DNA of 5,157 nt from Elusimicrobia bacterium CG08_land_8_20_14_0_20_59_10. GTDB lineage: Bacteria; Elusimicrobiota; Elusimicrobia; Elusimicrobiales; UBA9959. The translations under genes were made by a program, and so were the position numbers. The DNA lies in the NCBI GenBank assembly GCA_002779045.1, contig PEXO01000027.1:1-5157 (forward strand). The letters run 5' to 3'. Shown here one piece after another: positions 1-5,157 of the stretch. The notes beneath the pieces were generated by a model. That model was given only the letters and a program-made list of their open reading frames with translations. It was not told the origin of the DNA and did not search any database. Position 1 is the first letter of the stretch; the number at the start of each line of letters is the position of its first letter.

Positions 1-1796
1 ATACGCAGGTTCGCGGTGGTGGCGCTCGGCATGAAGCCTTCGATAGCTATCTCGCCCTGGTCGAGGTTGGCCGCGTCCGGGTGCTCGGCGTAGATATCGT
101 TGGAGGTCAGGCGCACCTTGCGCCCGTTGGGCGACAGGTTCCAGAAAGTATCCACGGAGCGCACCGTTATGGTATAGGTGGAGCCGGCCACCAGCGGCCC
201 TTCTCCCCCCGTCTTGCCGGGTATGGACCCCTCGTCCGGGGTCTGGGTGGGCAGCAGCAGCTGCAGGGCGGACGGGCTGTCCGGGTTCACCGTTATGCCG
301 CTCACGGTGTCGGAGCTGAAGGAAAGACTGCCATAGGTCTTCACGCTTACCGACAGGCCGGGGGACTGGTTGCGGGTGACCGGCCTGAACGCGAAGGAGG
401 TGGTGCCCGCTATAAGGCTGTTGGTGAAGGAGGCCGGGACAAAGCCGCGCGCTTTTATGTTGGGATCGTTGCCGAACATCAGCTCCACGTTGGGGGTATT
501 GGAGGCGGTCACCAGCATGAAGGGCGTGGTGCCCCTGACCACATTGTAATACTGGTCAACGACGTTGACCGTCATCTGCGTGGTAACTCCGGCCGTAAGC
601 GCGGCCAGGCCGCCGCCGCGGCCGCCGGTGCCGGGGTTGAAGTCGTAGGGCGGTTTGCCCGGGTCGCTCCACTGGCCCTCCGCCAGCAGGTGCAGTTTTA
701 CCGGGCTTCCCCACCAGACCTTGACGGGGTTCGGGGTAATGTAGGGAGACGAGGTACCGCCAAGGTAGCTCGGGTCGGCCAGCCAGATCCTCACCGTCTG
801 CGTGCCGGCCGTGATGGGGTTTATCCTGAAGACTGTCGTGCCGGCCGTGAGGGTAAGGGTCGCCAGCGGCACGTCATAGCTGTCCGTGTTTATATCGGCG
901 ATCACCGGGATAGAAGTAGAGGTGTCGGTATTGTAGTACTGGTCCACGGCATAGACGACAACGCTGAACGTGGAGCCCGCTACTATCAGGTTGGAGACGG
1001 GCCCGGACTTGCCGTAAGGCTCGGTGAGGTACTTGCCCTGCTCCTGGACCTCGCCGGGCAGCAGCGCCAGAAGGCCCTTGGCTGCGCCGGCCACTATCGG
1101 CACCTTGCTGGAGTCGGGTGCCCCCGTGGCCGAAACGCGCCAGCCCTGGCTGTCGGCGGAAACGAAGATCCTGTTGAAAGTGGTGGAACCGACAAAGACC
1201 AGGCCGGGGTCGTCGGGACTGGCGACGGTATTATTATCGTCGGTGTCGGTTATAGCGACGGTCACCGCCGAAGACACCACGAGGTTATAGTACTGGTCCA
1301 CCACCTGCACCAGGAAACCCACGTTGGTGCCCGCCGGCCTGCTGCGAGGCGCGCCGGAAACTCCGGAGCTGGTGCCGGGCGCCGGGGCCTCGCCGCCGGG
1401 GTAGTCCGCCACTATCTGCAGTTTTGCCGCGGCTCCCGCGCCCACCGTAACCTGTTTGGCCCCGACTATCCCGCCGTTATAGACCGGGTCCTTCACGGAA
1501 AGGGTCCTGAGGCCGTTCTTGCGCAGCATTATGGAGAAGATCTTGGTGCCGTAATCGCTCTCCTTGAAGTTATACTGCTGCGGCAGGCCGTGCGCGTCGT
1601 CGGCGAAATCGTCGTCGTCCATGGTCTCGGGCCCGTCCGTAGGCAGGTCCATATGGAAGGTTACCGTGCCCTGGTAGGCGCGGGCCGTGCTGCCGGCGCC
1701 GTCAACGCCGTCCATCGCGGTCACCGTAAGGCTCACTACGTCGCCGGCGCCCATAACATCCGCGCTCTCCACCTTGAAGCTGGCGGCCGGGGCGGC
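1..1796 (-). repeat. Block B: about five tandem VDQYYN-type Ig-like/invasin-like modules (residues 1121-1718)
   Basis: Approximate modules are: B1 1431-1796, B2 1083-1430, B3 705-1082, B4 276-704, B5 1-275 (cut by the window edge). Each of B2-B5 starts with a hydrophobic strand (AKLQIV, KGLLALLPGE, VKLHLLAEG, ALQLLLPTQ). A Pro/Gly/Lys-rich linker follows (GKSGP 1382-1386, GKTGGEGP 1647-1654), then an AG(S/T) turn and a strand ending in VDQYYN or VDTFWN. Later strands contain AG-T-x-x-F. B1 is a divergent member, with an LTVTAMD strand, a GTVTFHMD strand and a YNFKESDYGTKIF segment like those in Big_1/filamin-like repeats. The marker Asp spacing is 138, 118, 129 and 135 residues. The Big_1-like family assignment is by eye and tentative. 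The repeat structure itself is clear. Confidence 0.8.
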
Positions 1797-4700
1797 TATA
1801 TAGAACTTGGGGCCGCCGGTTATGCTCGTCTGCAGGTTGCCGGCATTATCGGTAACGCGGCTCCACGCGAGATAAGCGTCGCCGCGCATCCAGCAGGTAT
1901 TGGCCGCGCGTTTGACGTCGTCGCAGACAAGCCCGTCATAGCTCCAGTTCCCCAGCACATTGGGGCTGCTGATCTTTATCCAGGTAGCGCCGCCGGAAAC
2001 CGGCGTCCAGGTAGAGCCGTCCCAGAAAAAGCCGGAGCTGTCCCAGCCGGTACCGAGACCGGTGCCAAGGGGCCCCGCGGCCGGCATATACGGCTCGGTG
2101 TCGCGGAACACCATTATTTCGGCCCCGGCTTTATGCCAGGCCAGCGTGGGATACACGCCGGAACCCGTGCCGTTTATGCCGCTGGTATAGCCGGCATCCA
2201 GGGAATTGCCGCGCACAAGGCTTAATACTGCGTCATCGTCCTGGTAGACGCTGGCATTGCCCGGATGGCTGACGGCGGACTCCGGCAGCGTTGTGTCGTA
2301 GAGGAAGCGCGAATAGCCGCTGACCGACTGGACATTGCCGGTATTGTCGGTGGCCGAAGACCGCACCACGTAATGCCGCCCGTCCACCAGGCCCAGGGTG
2401 TCGCTATAGGCCCAGGTTGAGGTGTATACCGCGGGGATCCAGAATTCGTCCTCCAGCGTATAGCCGGCGCCGGAATAGTACTTCGCGCCGCCGGGCTCGT
2501 TCTGGCTGAGGATGGAAAGACTCACCGCCGCAATGCCGCTGACAGGGTCCAGCGCGGTGCCGTGGATGAGCGAAAGCGAATTATAGGCCGAATCCGGGAC
2601 AGGCTGCGCCGGGCCGGATACCGGCGGCGCATTGTCGAAGGTGAAGGTCCGCGTTGTCAGGTTCACCTGCTGGTTGCCGGTAGCATCCACGGCCATAGTC
2701 ATTATGTTAAAGGTCTTTCCGTTCAGACCGTCATGCGTGCCCTCCCTCCAGGCATAGGTCATCTCACCCGGGTTGCCGAAGTCTGGTTGCGAATAGCGGT
2801 CATAGTTCCACGGGTTGTACGTACCTTTGGGACCGCCGGCGCCGGTTATTGACTCCCAACCAAGGTCGGAAGAGACCCAGTGCTTGTTGCTGTAAAGGTC
2901 GGGCGTCCAGTAATACGTGGTCCCGGCGCTCACGTACCACATTTTTATCATCACGTCGCTCACCGGAGAGGAAATATCGCTCGAGGTACCGCTTATCGCG
3001 GTCATAGAGGAATAGATCACCCCGTTGACGAACGGATAAGTGGTGACTGAAACCGGCGGCTCATTGTCAAAGCTGAAGGTGGAACTGACGACGCTGTAAT
3101 TCCCGGCCTCGTCCGCGGCCATGGCCTCCAGCACCAGGGTATTGTCGCTCTGAGGCCAGAGCACTCCGGAAGAATCATAGGTCCAGGTGAACTGTGCGCT
3201 CGCGGAGGAGGAGCCGGCCGCCACGTTCCAGATATCAGGGTACGCGGCGCAGCCGTCCTGGGCGAAGGACCTTATCCACGCCGGCAGCGTCTTGGAGCCG
3301 CAGGTGCCCGTGCCGCCCATCCAGTAGCTGTTGTTGCCCTTGTAGAAGATCCTCACCTGCGGGTATTTCACGTTGAAGGCATCCCTGGCCGTGCCGTATA
3401 TGAGCGGCAATGAGGCATAGCGTACGCCGTTGACCGGCGTGCTAATAACGATAGTCGGGCTGGAGACGTCGAACCTGAAATCGTTCCAGGTGGTTATGGA
3501 GGTCTGGGTATTGGCGGCCACGTCATAAGCCCGGGCCTTCACGCGGTACAGCGCCCCGTCCATGAGGCCGGTGGTATTATCGGAGGGCGGCAGCTGACCG
3601 GTCTTCTCCCAGCTCTCGCCCGTTACCGCGTCAAGCCAGCTTTCATACCCCACCCAGCCCGTACCGCTCCAGTAACTGGTACCCGAACTTATACTTATCT
3701 GCGTGCCGGCCACGCCGGAATGGTCCGCATTCGGGTCAGAGGCGATACCGGACACGGAAGGCAGCGTGTAAAGGAAAGCGCCGTTGGCCGGAGAAACCAC
3801 GCTGGAAACCGGCGGGGTCACGTCATAGCGCATCACCACGGAATACGTAGAGGTCATGATATTGCCGGCCGCGTCCATGGCCGTCATGCGCAGGTTATAA
3901 GTGTGGCCGTCCGCGAATATCCCCGCGACGGGGATGGTCCAGGCATAATCATCGTATATGTCCGGGCCCGTGACCGCGGCCGAGGACCACTTCTGCGAGG
4001 TGGAATTAAAGGTGGAGATCGGCACAGCGTCTTTATCGTACCAGAGCAGCGTGTCCGCCTCCTGGAAGGAGACGGAAGCGGAAACGATATCAAAGAGTTC
4101 GTGGGCGGTGCCGCTGACGGCGGACAGCGCGGCCGCGTTGACATTGCCGCGCGTGTCGTTCAGGCTTATAGGCCAGGTTATGCGCCCCACCGGCGCCGTC
4201 ACGTCATAGGTAAAGGTTACGGAGGAGATCTCCGTCTCCTTGTTCCCGCCCGGCAGCGCATTATCCGTGGCCCGCACGCTCACGCGGTAAGTGTAGCCGT
4301 CTTGCAGGGCCGGCATGCCGAAACTCCAGTTCAGCCCGTCCCAGGAGGCGCCCAGCGTGGATAGCGCGTGGAAGTCTTCCGAAGTGACCGTGAACGTGCC
4401 GGGGATCACCCCGTTCCACCAGGAGGTCCCGGGGGAGGTTTCCTGTATGGCTGCCTCTATGGCCGCCGGCCCAGCTACGCCGCTGGGAGTATCGGCGGAG
4501 GTGCCGGAGATGGAGGAGATAGTTTTTATCCTCTGGCCGCTAGCCGGGAAAGTCACGCGCGACACCGGTGAGGATTTATCCACCACGAACGCCACGGAGT
4601 CCACATCGACGGTAAAATCAGAATCAAGGCCGCCAGAGGAGGGGCCCAGGTTGGCGGGGACGGACTTGTCGCGGCCGCGGTACTGCACAAGGTAGGTCCC

Positions 4701-5157
4701 GCCCTGGTTAAGTTTGCCGTCCAGGCCGGAATGCGTATATGACCAGTTTTCGGCCGAACCGCCATTGGCGTTAAACCAGGCCGTAGCGCCGTCGGGATTG
4801 GAGAAGGCGGCGCCGCTGTTGCTCCACCAGTTGCCCGTGGCCGTTTCCAGTATGCGCAGCTCGGAACCTCCATCCTCACGCAAGGTCATACCCGCGGCAC
4901 TTCCGGCCGGCCCGTCGGCCGCGCTGCCGGCCAGGGGATTGGCCTCCCGCTGGAAAGCGCCGAAAGCGGAACCGGCAAAGGTCAGGAAACTGCCGGTCGG
5001 CTTGCCTATATCGTAGGTGAACGCGCGCGTGGAATACAGCTGGCTATAGTTGCCCGCCTTGTCCAGCGTACGCGAGTTTATCTCATAGCCCACGCCATTG
5101 CCGAAGGTTATCCCGGTGGGCGCGCCCGGCGGCGTGCCCGTGCTGTACCAGGTGGCA
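1..5157 (-). CDS. Giant extracellular Ig-like repeat protein, internal fragment (both ends outside window)
   Basis: The minus strand is open from base 5156 to base 3 with no stop: 1718 codons, no frameshift, and no start or stop codon in view. The product is rich in Gly, Ser, Thr, Ala, Asp, Trp and Tyr, has only four cysteines, and shows no hydrophobic run long enough for a membrane helix. It is entirely modular. Residues 1-1120 hold about nine Ig-like modules with recurring linkers such as YDVTAPV, YDVTPPV, FDNEPPV and FDNAPPV. Residues 1121-1718 hold about five modules marked by VDQYYN. Tandem beta-sandwich proteins of this kind are typically secreted or surface-anchored and act as stalks, adhesins or matrix proteins; that role is inferred from architecture only. 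No enzymatic motif is seen. Secretion signal, anchor and any functional head domain would lie outside the window. I do not recognise a named gene. The coding call is near certain, the extracellular call is probable, and the specific function is unknown. Confidence 0.95.
138..1301 (-). repeat. Four spaced 18-bp copies encoding VDQYYN / VDTFWN
   Basis: Copies lie at 1284-1301, 930-947, 543-560 and 138-155. The first three encode VDQYYN exactly and differ from one another only at synonymous third positions (GTG/GTT, TAC/TAT, AAC/AAT). The fourth encodes VDTFWN. They sit in the same place in successive block B modules, at the end of the strand following the AG turn. They are the best-conserved element of block B, and mark its repeat period of about 350-405 bp. 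They are coding repeats, not regulatory sites or attachment sites. Confidence 0.85.
1797..5157 (-). repeat. Block A: about nine tandem Ig-like modules (protein-level repeats, residues 1-1120)
   Basis: Module limits, set at the Asp of each Y/F-D-x-x-x-P linker, are: A1 5013-5157 (partial), A2 4581-5012, A3 4206-4580, A4 3825-4205, A5 3471-3824, A6 3069-3470, A7 2637-3068, A8 2298-2636, A9 1797-2297. Complete modules run from 113 to 167 residues. The shared order is linker, then a P-x-N/S-G turn, then an S/H-G-T-A/S-x-D strand (SGTSAD 217-222, SGTAHE 348-353, SGIASD 469-474, YGTARD 587-592, SGTSSD 722-727, HGTALD 865-870). A Trp/Tyr-rich loop of variable length follows, then a W-x-Y/F strand, DG-x-x-Y-x-V, and a D-x-x-GN turn (MDAAGN 427-432, ADEAGN 681-686, VDATGN 823-828, TDNTGN 936-941, TDNAGN 1102-1107). 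This is the layout of bacterial Ig-like domains. Modules are diverged at DNA level, so they are old duplications. A2 and A9 are the least regular and their boundaries are the least certain. Confidence 0.85.

Noticed and set aside
604..640. GC-rich stretch of repeated gcc/gcg triplets that could resemble a hairpin or terminator
   Set aside because: It encodes the Gly-rich linker PGTGGRGGG (residues 1508-1516) in the middle of the gene and has no T-tract on either strand.
801..850. 14-bp direct repeat at 801-814 and 837-850
   Set aside because: It encodes the reused tetrapeptide TAGT (residues 1437-1440 and 1449-1452) in module B3. Coding constraint and codon preference explain it; it is not a binding or integration site.
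81..2225. 714-codon plus-strand open frame with a GTG start
   Set aside because: It is in exact codon register with the minus-strand gene and exists because that gene lacks TTA/CTA/TCA codons here. Its product is a low-complexity Gly/Ala/Arg/Val/His mix without domains, while the minus strand gives clear repeated modules.
3720..4364. 214-codon plus-strand open frame, with similar ones at 2562-2852 and 4368-4571
   Set aside because: All share the same antisense register and end at rare CTA or TCA codons of the real gene. Their products are Arg/Gly/His-rich with no recognisable fold.
3884..4879. Short minus-strand open frames at 3884-4144 and 4553-4879
   Set aside because: They lie in other frames of the same strand, overlap the giant gene completely, and give Pro/Arg/Ser-rich products typical of GC-rich out-of-frame reading.
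1..5157. CRISPR array, tRNA/rRNA, transposon ends or a retron-like element
   Set aside because: No regularly spaced identical repeats, no RNA-gene signatures and no terminal inverted repeats were seen. The coding frame is unbroken across the window.

Overview
The whole window lies inside one very long protein-coding gene on the minus strand. Read from position 5156 down to position 3, that frame gives 1718 consecutive codons with no stop. Neither the start nor the stop codon is in the window, so the full protein is longer than 1718 residues (about 180 kDa or more for the visible part). Residue n of the visible fragment occupies positions 5157-3n to 5159-3n, and all residue numbers below use this scheme.

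The translated product looks like a giant secreted or surface-exposed protein built from tandem beta-sandwich modules. It has two architectures. The N-terminal part (residues 1-1120, positions 5157 down to 1797) has about nine immunoglobulin-like modules. Each begins with a Y/F-D-x-x-x-P linker, carries an SGTAxD-like strand and a variable Trp/Tyr-rich loop, and ends with an A-x-D-x-x-GN segment. The C-terminal part (residues 1121-1718, positions 1796 down to 1) has about five modules of a different type. Their marker is a VDQYYN-like motif in a hydrophobic strand, preceded by an LxLLxPGE...GK.G linker and an AG(S/T) turn. They resemble the broad group of bacterial Ig-like/invasin-type (Big_1-like) repeats. 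No catalytic domain, transmembrane helix, signal peptide or sorting signal is visible; the ends that might carry them lie outside the window.

The organism is a GC-rich bacterium. Within a GC-rich gene, isoleucine is encoded more often by ATA (about 40) than by ATC (fewer than 30), AGG is a regular arginine codon, and TTA, CTA and TCA are almost absent. This codon habit, and giant proteins mixing YW.G..W-type Ig modules with VDxxxN/GKxG modules, remind me of Elusimicrobiota and similar environmental lineages. That is recollection and inference and cannot be proven from this window.

The long plus-strand open frames (81-2225, 2562-2852, 3720-4364, 4368-4571) are codon-register mirror images of the minus-strand gene and should not be annotated. 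There are no RNA genes, mobile elements, CRISPR arrays or intergenic regulatory sites, because there is no intergenic DNA.
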